The notes below the pieces were generated by a model. That model searched no databases. It was not told the DNA's origin and saw nothing but the letters and a program-made list of their open reading frames with translations. Below, piece after piece: positions 14,330 through 21,851 of a stretch of 64,000 nt of DNA. Numbering within the stretch: position 1 is the stretch's first letter; every line of letters starts with the position of its first letter. Both the position numbers and the translations under genes were made by a program. Where the stretch lies: positions 746,927-810,926 of the forward strand of contig NZ_LMUO01000015.1 of NCBI RefSeq assembly GCF_009765905.1. The letters are read 5' to 3'. Origin of the DNA: Mucilaginibacter sp. L196 (GTDB lineage Bacteria; Bacteroidota; Bacteroidia; Sphingobacteriales; Sphingobacteriaceae).

Positions 14330-15202
14330 ATGGCAAGAACAACATACGACGAATTACTGGACGCTGGTGTACACTTTGGTCACCTTACCCGTAAATGGGA
14401 TCCGAAAATGTCACAATACATTTTCATGGAGCGTAACGGTATTCACATTATCGATTTAAATAAAACCTTAACTAAGGTTGAAGAAGCTGCTGCAGCTATA
14501 AAACAAATTGTAAAATCAGGCCGTAAAGTATTATTCGTAGCTACAAAGAAACAAGCGAAAGATATCGTAGCTGAATATGCGAAAAATGTAAACATGCCTT
14601 TCATCACCGAAAGATGGTTAGGTGGTATGTTAACTAACTTTGCAACTGTACGTAAGTCAATCAAAAAGATGTCAAACATTGATAAATTGACTAAAGATGG
14701 TACTTACAGCAACCTTTCTAAAAAAGAAAGACTGATGATACAGCGTGAGCGTATCAAATTAGAAACTTTGTTAGGTGGTATATCGGATCTTAACCGTTTA
14801 CCTGCTGCATTGTTCCTGATCGACGTTAAAAAAGAACACATCGCGGTATCTGAAGCATTAAAGTTAAATATCCCAACCTTCGCGATGGTTGATACTAACT
14901 CTGATCCTTCAAACATCGATTTCCCTATCCCTGCGAATGACGACGCTACCAAATCAATTTCATTGATCACCGGTATCATCATCAAAGCTATCGAAGAAGG
15001 TTTGGAAGAACGTAAACGTGAGAAAGATGACGAAGCTGAAAAAGAAGCAGCCGCCGCGAAAGCTAAAGCAGATGCTCCTGAGTCAGTAACGCCAGATAGA
15101 TCAGCAAACGAAGGTGGCAAAAGAAGCCGTACTAAAGCAACAACTGCTGAAGTAGCAGAAGCTGCTGCCGAAACCGGTACCGAGCCAGCTGAGAACGAAT
15201 AA
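14330..15202 (+). CDS. rpsB: 30S ribosomal protein S2
   Basis: A 290-residue protein. DAGVHFGHLTRKWDPKMSQY, IIDLNKTLTKVEEAA, ERWLGGMLTNFATVRKS and FAMVDTNSDPSNIDFPIPAN are standard S2 signatures. Compared with typical S2 (~240 residues) it has a ~50-residue C-terminal tail rich in Ala, Glu and Lys (EKEAAAAKAKADAPESV and onward), probably disordered; such tails are frequent in Bacteroidota. It is in the rplM-rpsI-rpsB-tsf cluster. A long imperfect hairpin lies between it and tsf. Confidence 0.97.
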   Translation: MARTTYDELLDAGVHFGHLTRKWDPKMSQYIFMERNGIHIIDLNKTLTKVEEAAAAIKQIVKSGRKVLFVATKKQAKDIVAEYAKNVNMPFITERWLGGMLTNFATVRKSIKKMSNIDKLTKDGTYSNLSKKERLMIQRERIKLETLLGGISDLNRLPAALFLIDVKKEHIAVSEALKLNIPTFAMVDTNSDPSNIDFPIPANDDATKSISLITGIIIKAIEEGLEERKREKDDEAEKEAAAAKAKADAPESVTPDRSANEGGKRSRTKATTAEVAEAAAETGTEPAENE

Positions 15203-15215
15203 TAAAATTTAGTTT

Positions 15216-15287
15216 AAAGTTGAAGGTTGAAAGCGATAAGTTAATTCTTATGGCTTTCGACTTTCAACTTTTCACTTTCAACTTTAA
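15216..15287 (+). repeat. Imperfect hairpin with two competing 3' arms between rpsB and tsf
   Basis: AAAGTTGAAGGTTGAAAGC (15216-15234) pairs with GCTTTCGACTTTCAACTTT (15253-15271), with two differences. A second CTTTCAACTTTAAA (15275 onward) can also pair with the upstream AAAGTTGAA, so two exclusive folds are possible. It may be a genome-wide repeat or a local RNA element affecting tsf expression. Confidence 0.5.
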
Positions 15288-15298
15288 AATAAAAAACA

Positions 15299-16150
15299 AT
15301 GTCAACAGTACAAATATCTGCAGCTGATGTGAACAAATTGCGCCAACAAACTGGTGCAGGCATGATGGATTGCAAAAAAGCTTTAACTGAAACCAATGGC
15401 GATTTTGAAGCTGCTATTGATTTTTTAAGAAAAAAAGGTGCTAAAGTTGCTGCCAGCCGTCAGGACAGGGAGTCAAACGAAGGTGTTGTTATCGCACGTA
15501 CATCTGCAGATGGCAAACGTGGTGTGATCATCGAGTTAAACTGCGAAACTGATTTCGTGGCTAAAAATGCTGAATTTATTGCTTTTGCTAACGCGATCGC
15601 AAATGAAGCGGTACAAAACAACCCTGCTTCTATCGAAGCATTGAGCCAGTTACAAATTGATACCGAAACTAACCGTGGTACCATTGCTGAAGCAATTATC
15701 AGCCGTACAGGTACAATCGGCGAAAAAATCGGTGTATCTAAATACGAAGTTATCGAAGGCGAAAAAGTTGTTGCTTACATCCACGGTAATTTCCGTTTAG
15801 GTGTATTAGTTGCACTTAGCGCTAACGCTGCCGGTGTTGAAGAAGCAGGTAAAGATGTTGCGATGCAAATTGCAGCTATGAACCCTGTTGCTTTAGATAA
15901 AGACGGTGTTGATGCTACAGTTATCGAGCGTGAATTAGAGATCGCTAAAGATCAGATCCGCGCTGAAGGCAAACCTGAAGAAATGGTTGAAAAAATCGCT
16001 GCAGGTAAGCTTAACAAATTCTACAAAGACTCAACTTTACTAAACCAGGAGTTTGTAAAGGACCCATCTAAAAACGTTGCTCAGTTTTTAAGCACCGTTG
16101 ATAAGGGACTAACAGTAACCGCCTTTAAGCGGGTAGCTTTAGGAGCTTAA
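15299..16150 (+). CDS. tsf: Elongation factor Ts
   Basis: A 283-residue protein. The N-terminal UBA-like part (VNKLRQQTGAGMMDCKKALT), the EF-Tu contact motif ELNCETDFVAKNAEF (~residues 79-93), a central YIHGNFRLGVLV strand and the C-terminal EFVKDPSKNVAQFL identify EF-Ts, the guanine nucleotide exchange factor for EF-Tu. Length is normal for the phylum. It is the last gene before a strong terminator (16158-16192), which closes the ribosomal unit. Start ATG 15299 lies 96 nt after rpsB, with a hairpin in between. Confidence 0.97.
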   Translation: MSTVQISAADVNKLRQQTGAGMMDCKKALTETNGDFEAAIDFLRKKGAKVAASRQDRESNEGVVIARTSADGKRGVIIELNCETDFVAKNAEFIAFANAIANEAVQNNPASIEALSQLQIDTETNRGTIAEAIISRTGTIGEKIGVSKYEVIEGEKVVAYIHGNFRLGVLVALSANAAGVEEAGKDVAMQIAAMNPVALDKDGVDATVIERELEIAKDQIRAEGKPEEMVEKIAAGKLNKFYKDSTLLNQEFVKDPSKNVAQFLSTVDKGLTVTAFKRVALGA

Positions 16151-16157
16151 ATATATT

Positions 16158-16192
16158 ATCCCCCTCGTTTATTAACGAGGGGGATTTTTTTT
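16158..16192 (+). terminator. Rho-independent terminator after tsf
   Basis: ATCCCCCTCGTT pairs perfectly with AACGAGGGGGAT around a 4-nt loop and is followed by eight T residues. It starts 8 nt after the tsf stop codon. Confidence 0.92.
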
Positions 16193-16227
16193 GCAATATT
16201 GTTTTCCAAATGGTTATTCTTAACAAA

Positions 16228-16258
16228 TTGTCATTCTGAGCGGAGCGAAGAATGACAA
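16228..16258. repeat. Short palindrome TTGTCATTCT / AGAATGACAA
   Basis: A perfect 10-bp stem flanks GAGCGGAGCGA between the tsf terminator and nagA. The GTCATTCTGAGCGGAGCGAA wording is a common Bacteroidota intergenic repeat type and is related in style to the repeats at 18195, 18964 and 21712. Confidence 0.55.
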
Positions 16259-16276
16259 ATAAAAAAGATATTTTTT

Positions 16277-17392
16277 ATGACCACTGCCCTCCACAATCTC
16301 CAACTCATCTCCGATGGTGTGATCACCAGCGGCAAGGCCATTTTAATTGATGGCGAAAAGATCATCGATGTTATTGATGATTCTGCTATTCCACAAGATT
16401 TTAATAAAATTGACCTGAACGGTGCAAATGTTGCCCCGGGATTGATCGACCTGCAAATTTATGGCAGTGGCGGCAAGTTGTTTGGCGGTAAACCCGAAGT
16501 GTCGGCATTGGAAAGGATGGAGGAAGACCTGCTAGGTCAAGGCACAGTAGGATTTTTTGCTTGCATTGCTACCAACAGCGATGATATAGTGGAACAAGGC
16601 ATCGCGGCAGCCAAAGCTTACCGCGAAACAGCCAAAGGCAACTTTTTAGGTTTACACTTGGAAGGCCCGTTCCTGAATTCCGTAAAACGTGGTGCGCATC
16701 CTGAGAAATACATCAAAAAAGGTACAATGGACTTGGTGCGCCGATGGATTGAAAGCGCCGACGGTGTGATCAAAATGATGACCATCGCCCCGGAATTGCA
16801 AGATCAGGAGGTGGTTGATTACCTGAACGATCATGGTGTGATTTTATCATCCGGACATAGTAACGCTACTTATCAGCAAGGCAAAACATTTCTAAATAAT
16901 CCTGTAAAAGCGGTAACGCATTTATTTAATGCGATGCCACCAATGCATCACCGCGAGCCGGGCTATATACCCGCCATCTTCGAAGAAAAGCCATACACCA
17001 GTATCGTAAATGATGGTGTTCATGTTGATTTCACGATGGTTCGTTTAGCTAAACGCGAGTTAGGTGATAAGCTGTTTTTTATTACTGATGCTGTTACCAC
17101 AGCCACTGAAGGAACGTATCAACATGTGTTTTCCGGCGATCGTTATAGCATGCCCGACGGAACTTTATCAGGGTCATGTTTAACTATGCTTAAAGCAGTG
17201 CAAAACGGTGTGGAGCATGTTGGCATAACTTTGGCAGAGGCTATCAATATGGCTTCATTATACCCTGCTCAGTTGGCATCGTTACCAACAAAAGGAAAAA
17301 TAGCAGCCGGTTATGATGCCGACCTGATTGTTTTTAATGCAGCCTTTGAAGTGCAGGCAACTGTGTTTAAAGGCGACTACTTAACAAAGTAG
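16277..17392 (+). CDS. nagA: N-acetylglucosamine-6-phosphate deacetylase
   Basis: A 371-residue amidohydrolase. PGLIDLQIYGSGG near residue 54, HLEGPFLNSVKRGAHP (~128) with the metal-binding Glu, SSGHSNATYQQG (~193), THLFNAMPPMHHREPG (~216), NDGVHVDFTM (~246) and FFITDAVTTATEG (~270) form the NagA active site. It removes the acetyl group from GlcNAc-6-phosphate, linking amino-sugar recycling to glycolysis. The first metal ligand region carries IYGSGG in place of the H-x-H of many amidohydrolases, which is normal for the one-metal NagA type. Its place between tsf and pyrH is unusual. The tsf terminator upstream suggests its own promoter. Confidence 0.92.
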   Translation: MTTALHNLQLISDGVITSGKAILIDGEKIIDVIDDSAIPQDFNKIDLNGANVAPGLIDLQIYGSGGKLFGGKPEVSALERMEEDLLGQGTVGFFACIATNSDDIVEQGIAAAKAYRETAKGNFLGLHLEGPFLNSVKRGAHPEKYIKKGTMDLVRRWIESADGVIKMMTIAPELQDQEVVDYLNDHGVILSSGHSNATYQQGKTFLNNPVKAVTHLFNAMPPMHHREPGYIPAIFEEKPYTSIVNDGVHVDFTMVRLAKRELGDKLFFITDAVTTATEGTYQHVFSGDRYSMPDGTLSGSCLTMLKAVQNGVEHVGITLAEAINMASLYPAQLASLPTKGKIAAGYDADLIVFNAAFEVQATVFKGDYLTK

Positions 17393-17423
17393 ATATATAA
17401 TTTTAACATTAGATTTATTTCTA

Positions 17424-17431
17424 TAATTTTG
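17424..17431 (+). promoter_or_regulatory. -7 box TAATTTTG upstream of pyrH
   Basis: TAATTTTG fits TAnnTTTG and lies 13 nt before ATG 17445. At the -33 spacing only TTTT is found, so it is a medium-strength prediction. It would give pyrH a short leader independent of nagA. Confidence 0.5.
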
Positions 17432-17444
17432 ACAAACTCTCCTC

Positions 17445-18149
17445 ATGCGATATAAAAGAATCCTACTAAAACTTAGCGGCGAATCCCTTATGGGTGACAG
17501 GCAATACGGTATTGATAACAACCAGGTATTGCAATATGCAAAAGATATTAAAAGTGTTTTTGATGAAGGTATCGAAATTGCGATTGTTGTAGGAGGCGGT
17601 AATATTTTCAGAGGCCTTAGTGCCGAAAAATCAGGTATGGAGCGTGCCCAAGCTGATTATATGGGAATGCTGGCAACCGTTATCAATTGCATGGCCCTTC
17701 AAAATGCATTGGAAAGCATCGGAGTAGAGACCCGCCTGCAATCGGCCATCAAAATGGAACAGATCTGCGAGCCTTACATCCGCCGTCGCGCGATGCATCA
17801 TTTAGAAGTTGGTAAAATTGTAATTTTTGGAGCAGGTACAGGTAATCCTTATTTTACTACCGATACCGCTGCTTCCCTTCGCGCTATCGAAATAAAGGCC
17901 GATGTAGTATTAAAAGGTACCCGTGTTGATGGTATCTATTCTGCCGATCCGGAGAAAGATCCATCTGCAACGCGTTATGATGAAATTTCTTTCCAGGAAG
18001 TGTATGACAAAGGTTTGAACGTAATGGATATGACCGCCATTACCCTTTGTCAGGAAAACAACTTGCCTATCATAGTTTTTGATATGAATAAGGAAGGTAA
18101 TTTTATGAAAATAGCTAAAGGCGAACCAATCGGTACTTTAGTAAAATAG
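17445..18149 (+). CDS. pyrH: UMP kinase
   Basis: A 234-residue amino-acid-kinase-fold protein. [14 protein letters not shown] at the N-terminus, [20 protein letters not shown] (~residue 47-66), [20 protein letters not shown] (~126) and [19 protein letters not shown] (~157) are diagnostic. It phosphorylates UMP to UDP in pyrimidine synthesis and is a hexamer regulated by GTP and UTP in other bacteria. pyrH between tsf and frr is the usual order, but here nagA and a lipocalin gene interrupt it. Confidence 0.96.
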   Translation: MRYKRILLKLSGESLMGDRQYGIDNNQVLQYAKDIKSVFDEGIEIAIVVGGGNIFRGLSAEKSGMERAQADYMGMLATVINCMALQNALESIGVETRLQSAIKMEQICEPYIRRRAMHHLEVGKIVIFGAGTGNPYFTTDTAASLRAIEIKADVVLKGTRVDGIYSADPEKDPSATRYDEISFQEVYDKGLNVMDMTAITLCQENNLPIIVFDMNKEGNFMKIAKGEPIGTLVK

Positions 18150-18194
18150 ATAGCCTAGTTACTATAAGAAGCTGCTTAATAGCGATAAAACTAT

Positions 18195-18278
18195 CGTCAT
18201 TGCGAGGTACGAAGCAATCTCTACATAAGTAAGTCTGCTATGTATAGTTTAGAGATTACTTCGTACCTCGCAATGACG
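18195..18278. repeat. CGTCATTGCGAGG palindromic repeat, copy 1
   Basis: An 84-nt element whose 28-nt ends (starting CGTCATTGCGAGGTACGAAG) pair with one mismatch. A second copy of the same architecture is at 21712-21803. It lies downstream of pyrH. Between it and the lipocalin gene (18285-18456) only short hairpins such as GAGGCTGAAGCCTC are seen. Confidence 0.8.
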
Positions 18279-18456
18279 TTTTGTGTTTGTATGAAAATAA
18301 GATTGAACCATTTTAAACAATTTCCAAGGATGGCCTTAGCGCCATGCTAATAAAACACCTTTGAGGCTGAAGCCTCGATATTCAAATAAATAATTTTCAT
18401 TCTGCCAAAAAACTACATGTGGGTTAATTACGTAAAATAATTAACAAACAACCCGT

Positions 18457-18945
18457 ATGAAATCGCTTTGTATCGCCCTTTTTGTATTGTTTAGCATGTC
18501 GGCAGGCTTGCCAAATAAGCCTGTTGAAAAACTGGATGTTAAACGTTTCGCTGGTAAATGGTATTCATTATACTCCATACCAACCATGTTTGATAAAGGC
18601 ACGCGCGAAACCACGGCTACTTACACGCTAAACAGCGATGGTTATTATAACGTACTTACCTGTGCAAAAAAAGGTACTGATGAAGATATTCATACCTACA
18701 ACTCCAAACTATTTCCCCAAAAAAATGGCGAACTGAAGGCCCAGTTCATTTGGCCTTTTAAAATTGATTATTGGGTGATAGACCTTGCCGATGATTACTC
18801 CTATATGGTAGTAGGTAACCCTGATCATAAATTTCTGTTCATCATGAGCCGCAAGCCATCAATGGATAAAAAGCTGCACGATGAATTGGTTGAAAAATGT
18901 AAAGAAATGGGATACCCGGTAGATGAATTGACCGCGCAGAGGTAA
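18457..18945 (+). CDS. Bacterial lipocalin (Blc-like)
   Basis: A 162-residue protein. An N-terminal signal peptide (LCIALFVLFSMSAG) has no clear lipobox cysteine at its end, so a soluble periplasmic or secreted form is likelier than the lipoprotein form of E. coli Blc. The lipocalin signature FAGKWYSLYSIPTMF (~residues 30-44) and the segment YWVIDLADDYSYMVVGNPDH (~107-126), then FLFIMSRKP are present. The family binds lysophospholipids or other small hydrophobic ligands and is tied to envelope stress. It sits between pyrH and frr, flanked by palindromic repeats on both sides. Confidence 0.88.
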   Translation: MKSLCIALFVLFSMSAGLPNKPVEKLDVKRFAGKWYSLYSIPTMFDKGTRETTATYTLNSDGYYNVLTCAKKGTDEDIHTYNSKLFPQKNGELKAQFIWPFKIDYWVIDLADDYSYMVVGNPDHKFLFIMSRKPSMDKKLHDELVEKCKEMGYPVDELTAQR

Positions 18946-19050
18946 ACTATATGCTCACCAATTTGTCATTCCGAGGAACGAAGTAATGATGATAGATTTT
19001 GAGATTTACGAAGTTTTAAAAACTAAATCTTGAATTTGGAAGATCAAGAA

Positions 19051-19127
19051 GGGTGTCATAGTGAGCGTAGTCGAAGTATGTGGGCGGGCCTCTGCGCCAA
19101 CCCTTCGACTACGCTCAGGGTGACACC
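19051..19127. repeat. GGGTGTCA palindromic repeat
   Basis: GGGTGTCATAGTGAGCGTAG (19051 onward) pairs with the segment ending at 19127, 23 of 26 positions matching. A degenerate piece of the CGTCATTGCGAGG-type repeat (GTCATTCCGAGGAACGAAG) precedes it at about 18965, and a half copy of the 13279 hairpin lies at 19006-19024. The 350-nt stretch between the lipocalin and frr genes is therefore made largely of repeat fragments and holds no gene. Confidence 0.65.
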
Positions 19128-19273
19128 CACTACACATAACTCACGTTAATTTAAGTGCAATTTTCGTCCCCGCAGGGCTCTCTAAGAGAACCCTGCGAAC
19201 TCCCCCAAAACAATTTTCTATTTATACGCTTTGTAGAGTTGAGATTAGATAACCCTAAAATCATACTTTTTAC

Positions 19274-19281
19274 TATTTTTG
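19274..19281 (+). promoter_or_regulatory. -7 box TATTTTTG upstream of frr
   Basis: TATTTTTG fits TAnnTTTG, 16 nt before ATG 19298. There is no clear -33 TTTG at the standard distance. Confidence 0.45.
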
Positions 19282-19297
19282 TCAAAAATCTATATCG

Positions 19298-19861
19298 ATG
19301 AGCGAACTCATTAAAAAACAGGTGACTGAAACAAAGGCTTTAATGGACAAAGCCATTGACCATTGCGAAAACGAATTGCAAAAAATACGTGCCGGTAAAG
19401 CAAGCCCTGCTATGCTGGATGATGTGTATGTTGATTATTACGGTACCGCTACGCCATTAAGCCAGATTGGTAACGTAAACACGCCAGATGCCCGTACCAT
19501 TGTGGTACAGCCATGGGAAAAAAATATGTTAGGCCCAATTGAAAAAGCGATAATGGAAGCCAACCTGGGTTTAAACCCTCAGAACGATGGTATCATTATC
19601 CGCTTAAATGTTCCGCCATTAACAGAGGAACGCCGCCGTGATTTAGTTAAAAGAGCTAAAGGCGAGGCCGAAACAGGAAAGATCGCTATCCGTAACCTGC
19701 GTAAGGATGCGAACGAAAAAATAAGAAAACTAAAAACAGAAGGTGTTTCAGAAGATGAAATGAAAGTTGGCGAAGCCGAGATTCAAAAATTGACTGATGC
19801 CTATATTATCAAGGTTGATCGGCATTCTGAAGCTAAGGAAAAAGATATTATGACGGTGTAA
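19298..19861 (+). CDS. frr: Ribosome recycling factor
   Basis: A 187-residue protein. The N-terminal helix (ALMDKAIDHCENELQKIRAG), DVYVDYYGTATPLSQIGNVN, IVVQPWEKNMLGPIEKAI and the basic LTEERRRDLVKRAKGEAE (~residues 109-126) are diagnostic of RRF, which splits post-termination ribosomes together with EF-G. Length is standard. It ends in a strong terminator and is the last member of the translation cluster. Confidence 0.97.
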   Translation: MSELIKKQVTETKALMDKAIDHCENELQKIRAGKASPAMLDDVYVDYYGTATPLSQIGNVNTPDARTIVVQPWEKNMLGPIEKAIMEANLGLNPQNDGIIIRLNVPPLTEERRRDLVKRAKGEAETGKIAIRNLRKDANEKIRKLKTEGVSEDEMKVGEAEIQKLTDAYIIKVDRHSEAKEKDIMTV

Positions 19862-19882
19862 ATACCAACCTAATGTCAAATT

Positions 19883-19917
19883 AAAGGGAATGAGCTACTT
19901 AGCCATTCCCTTTTTTT
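19883..19917 (+). terminator. Rho-independent terminator after frr
   Basis: AAAGGGAATG pairs with CATTCCCTTT, extended by a GCT/AGC pair in the loop, and is followed by a run of T residues. It starts 22 nt after the frr stop codon. Its T tract runs into a TATTTTTG promoter-like box (19917-19924). Confidence 0.88.
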
Positions 19918-19924
19918 ATTTTTG
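19917..19924 (+). promoter_or_regulatory. -7 box TATTTTTG upstream of the ABC exporter
   Basis: TATTTTTG begins at the end of the frr terminator T tract and lies 8 nt before ATG 19933, so the mRNA leader would be almost absent. The T-rich context makes a chance match possible. Confidence 0.35.
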
Positions 19925-19932
19925 CATCAAGC

Positions 19933-21687
19933 ATGAAAATACTCTTATCATATCTTAAAAAACACCGCTGGATAGTAGCCTCCGCATTGTTATTTGCAGC
20001 GATTAACATCGGTTTTTCTTTACTTGATCCATATATCTCCGGCCGGATTTTCGACACCGTGATCAACCAACATAATAAGCTGGATTACCATGTATACCTT
20101 TCCAGGGCGCTTAAACTGGTAGGTTTAGCTATTGGCGTTGCGATGGTATCTCGTATAGCAAAAAACTTTCAGGATTATTTTACCAATATTATCACACAAA
20201 AAACAGGTGCAGAAATGTATGCCGATGGTTTAAAGCGCTCCCTTGAATTACCTTACCAGGTTTTTGAAGATCAGCGCAGCGGCGAAACTTTAGGCATCCT
20301 GCAAAAAGTACGTTTAGATTGCGAAGCGTTTATTACTTCGTTTATTGGAGTATTATTTGTGAGTATTACAGGGATGACGTTCGTAATAGTGTACTCGCTG
20401 TTTGTGAGCTATAAAGTAACATTGGTATATGTTGCCGCTATCCCAATTATCACATTCGTGAGCGTGGTGCTGAGTCGCCGTATCAAGAAAATTCAACGTA
20501 GCATTTTATCTGAAACAACCGCTTTGGCAGGTTCAACAACCGAATCATTAAGAAATATTGAATTGGTAAAAAGCTTAGGTTTGGTTAAGCAGGAAATTAA
20601 CCGCTTAAATAATACCACCTATAAAATATTAGGTCTCGAGCTTAAAAAAGTGAAGTATGTACGTAGCATGAGCTTTGTGCAGGGTACAACCGTAAACTTT
20701 GTAAGGAGTACTATGGTTGTGGTATTGTTGTTGTTGATCTTCGGGCAAACTATTACTCCGGGTCAATACATCAGCTTATTGTTCTACTCTTTCTTTTTGT
20801 TTAACCCTTTACAGGAACTTGGTAATGTGATTGTTGCCTGGCGTGAAGCAGAAGTTTCTTTAGGTAATTTTGAAAAGATTTTGAATACGCCGGTTGATGA
20901 GAAGCCGGAAAAACCGGTATTGTTAGAAACTGTTAACAAACTTGCTTTTGATAACGTAAGCTTTAAACACCTAACTGCCAATCGCAACGCGCTTAACCAC
21001 ATCAGCTTTGAAACTAACATCGGCGAAACTATCGCTTTCGTTGGCCCATCAGGTTCGGGTAAAACTACTTTGGTGAAATTGCTGGTAGGTTTATATCAGC
21101 CTTTAGAGGGCGATATTTTATACAACAATGTATTAAGTAAGGATATTGATCTTGACCAATTGCGTGAAAAAATTGGTTTTGTAACACAGGATACCCAATT
21201 ATTCTCTGGTACTATACGTGAGAACTTATTGTTTGTACGCCCCAATGCTACGGATGCTGAGTGCATGCAAGCTCTTGAAAAAGCCGCTTGTCAAACCTTA
21301 TTAGCCCGTGCGGACCGTGGTTTAGATACCGTGATAGGTGAGGGTGGTGTAAAAGTATCAGGTGGTGAGAAGCAACGTTTATCCATTGCCCGTGCTTTAT
21401 TGCGCAGGCCTGATATTTTGGTATTTGATGAGGCTACCTCTTCACTCGATTCATTAACCGAAGAAGAGATCACCGAAACCATTAAGGATGTATCTGTATT
21501 TGGTGATCACATCACGATATTGATCGCCCACCGCTTATCAACCATTATGCACGCCGACAGGGTTTATGTGCTGGAGAAAGGCAATATCATCGAATCCGGC
21601 AAACACACCGACCTGCTCGCCCAAAAAGGCCTTTACTACGCCATGTGGAGGCAACAGATAGGTGAGAAGGATGTTGTGGAGGCATAA
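19933..21687 (+). CDS. ABC exporter, fused membrane and ATPase domains
   Basis: A 584-residue half-transporter. Six transmembrane helices occupy ~residues 15-300 (first ASALLFAAINIGFSLL). The nucleotide-binding domain has Walker A GPSGSGKTT (~371), Q-loop IGFVTQDTQLFSG, signature VSGGEKQRLSIARALL (~475), Walker B ILVFDEATSSLD (~495) and the switch histidine in LIAHRLST. It is a type IV exporter (MsbA/LmrA group), acting as a dimer in the inner membrane. Substrate cannot be assigned. No partner gene is adjacent, so a homodimer is likely. A palindromic repeat follows 24 nt after the stop. Confidence 0.92.
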   Translation: MKILLSYLKKHRWIVASALLFAAINIGFSLLDPYISGRIFDTVINQHNKLDYHVYLSRALKLVGLAIGVAMVSRIAKNFQDYFTNIITQKTGAEMYADGLKRSLELPYQVFEDQRSGETLGILQKVRLDCEAFITSFIGVLFVSITGMTFVIVYSLFVSYKVTLVYVAAIPIITFVSVVLSRRIKKIQRSILSETTALAGSTTESLRNIELVKSLGLVKQEINRLNNTTYKILGLELKKVKYVRSMSFVQGTTVNFVRSTMVVVLLLLIFGQTITPGQYISLLFYSFFLFNPLQELGNVIVAWREAEVSLGNFEKILNTPVDEKPEKPVLLETVNKLAFDNVSFKHLTANRNALNHISFETNIGETIAFVGPSGSGKTTLVKLLVGLYQPLEGDILYNNVLSKDIDLDQLREKIGFVTQDTQLFSGTIRENLLFVRPNATDAECMQALEKAACQTLLARADRGLDTVIGEGGVKVSGGEKQRLSIARALLRRPDILVFDEATSSLDSLTEEEITETIKDVSVFGDHITILIAHRLSTIMHADRVYVLEKGNIIESGKHTDLLAQKGLYYAMWRQQIGEKDVVEA

Positions 21688-21711
21688 GGTTTATCTTATT
21701 CTATTTAAGCG

Positions 21712-21803
21712 CGTCATTGCGAGGAACGAAGCAATCTCTACATAAGTAGGTCTTGTTATTTGATTTGTACAGTATAGAGATTGTTTCGTTCCTCGCAATG
21801 ACG
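21712..21803. repeat. CGTCATTGCGAGG palindromic repeat, copy 2
   Basis: A 92-nt element with 28-nt ends (starting CGTCATTGCGAGGAACGAAG) that pair with one mismatch. It shares ends and the internal TCTACATAAGTA with 18195-18278, but the loop is longer and different. It separates the convergent ABC exporter and MFS genes. Confidence 0.8.
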
Positions 21804-21851
21804 TTTGTATTTAAGCAATGCACTTTGTTGGTGTTGTCACCAACAAATAAA

